A DNA stretch of 14,547 nucleotides. Origin: Gammaproteobacteria bacterium UBA2168. GTDB taxonomy: Bacteria; Pseudomonadota; Gammaproteobacteria; Pseudomonadales; Azotimanducaceae. Below the pieces are notes generated by a model, which ran no database searches, was not told where the DNA came from, and saw only the letters and a program-made list of their open reading frames with translations. Both the position numbers and the translations under genes were made by a program. Positions within the stretch are counted from its first letter, which is position 1. Every line of letters begins with the position of its first letter. The stretch covers positions 1 through 14,547 of the forward strand of contig DCWG01000082.1 in the NCBI GenBank assembly GCA_002327525.1, in the 5' to 3' direction. Of the stretch, positions 14,170 through 14,547 are shown piece after piece.

Positions 14170-14547
14170 TCACTCATCCGGCTGATCGAGGTATTCACTG
14201 AGCCCGTATCCCACCCGCTCGCCGTCGAGCGTGTACTCCGTCATCCCCTCACCCACGTGTGTGTTGGTGCCCGCACGTCGATTGCGAAGAGGAATGAAAC
14301 CCATGACACGCCCCTCGAGCACGCGCACGCTGCCGTCGTCCATTTCAAGGTCGGCTTTCAGTGCGCGATGATAATTGGTACTCGGTTCGTATTCCGTTTC
14401 GACCTTGGCCCTGACGATTCGATTCAACTGGTCACCTTCCTGGAACAGCCCGCCGCCCTCACCCTGGCCGTTGGTGCGCACGATCATGCCGAGATCATCA
14501 CCAAAATTGCCGGTGATCCAGCGGTAGGAGGGAGTAGCCTGCCAGAA
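14170..14547 (-). CDS. Uncharacterised protein, C-terminal fragment
   Basis: The frame is open to the window edge, so only the last 125 residues are seen; the true start lies beyond 14547. The sequence contains WITGNFGDDLGMIVRTNG, VETEYEPSTNYHRALKADLE and finally EYTLDGERVGYGLSEYLDQP. The pattern (a domain recording a scaled or coloured change in a measured property, then an alternating beta segment and a closing GYGxSEYL) recalls the uncharacterised DUF7064/DUF7065-type proteins often found among aromatic or steroid catabolic genes, but I cannot confirm this. It is the gene upstream of the aldolase-family gene in the same direction. Confidence 0.6.
   Translation of the reverse strand, partial: FWQATPSYRWITGNFGDDLGMIVRTNGQGEGGGLFQEGDQLNRIVRAKVETEYEPSTNYHRALKADLEMDDGSVRVLEGRVMGFIPLRNRRAGTNTHVGEGMTEYTLDGERVGYGLSEYLDQPDE

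Noticed and set aside
1..14547. CRISPR array, tRNA, insertion sequence or attachment site
   Set aside because: No regularly spaced repeats, cloverleaf-like gene, transposase motif or flanking direct repeats were seen.

Overview
The window looks like chromosome from a GC-rich Pseudomonadota, most likely a free-living gammaproteobacterium. This rests on the protein families (NSS symporter, FecA-like TonB receptor, DUF6152-type periplasmic protein, CHAD protein) and on a Fur-like operator; nothing here is a definitive taxonomic marker. I see no rRNA, tRNA, CRISPR array, insertion sequence or phage gene.

Layout. 1-261 (+) is the C-terminal end of a peptide-type ABC transporter ATPase (YejF/DppF-like). 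262-640 has no intact gene, only a possible short ORF or gene remnant. 641-1987 (-) is a sodium:neurotransmitter-type symporter. It is divergent from a plus-strand series: benzoylformate decarboxylase-like ThDP enzyme (2125-3789), CHAD-domain protein (3915-4781), DUF2254-like membrane protein (4833-5630), cytoplasmic gamma-glutamyltransferase-family protein (5627-7192, overlapping the previous gene) and aldehyde dehydrogenase (7250-8683). A strong intrinsic terminator at 8702-8734 closes that series. 8763-8931 (-) is a decayed fragment of a cytochrome b561-type protein. A two-gene minus-strand operon of exported proteins follows: a 277-aa protein of unknown function (9491-10324) and a DUF6152-type protein (9028-9450). 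10325-10995 has no intact gene but holds the frameshifted 3' end of a cytochrome P450 gene (about 10608-10790, -) and a Fur-like box (10968-10988). That box precedes a FecA-like TonB-dependent receptor without signalling domain (11026-13296, +). The right end carries an HpcH/HpaI aldolase-family protein with an atypical active site (13334-14131, -) and the C-terminal part of an uncharacterised protein (14170-14547, -).

Function. The content suggests a heterotroph taking up peptides, amino acids or amines and chelated iron, and degrading organic acids. The ThDP decarboxylase (2-oxo acid to aldehyde) and the aldehyde dehydrogenase (aldehyde to acid) could act in series, but three unrelated-looking genes separate them and no substrate can be read from sequence. 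The most informative items not visible as intact ORFs are the decayed P450 and cytochrome b561 fragments and the Fur-type operator. I find no clearly new multi-gene system; the oddities are individual and listed in the findings.
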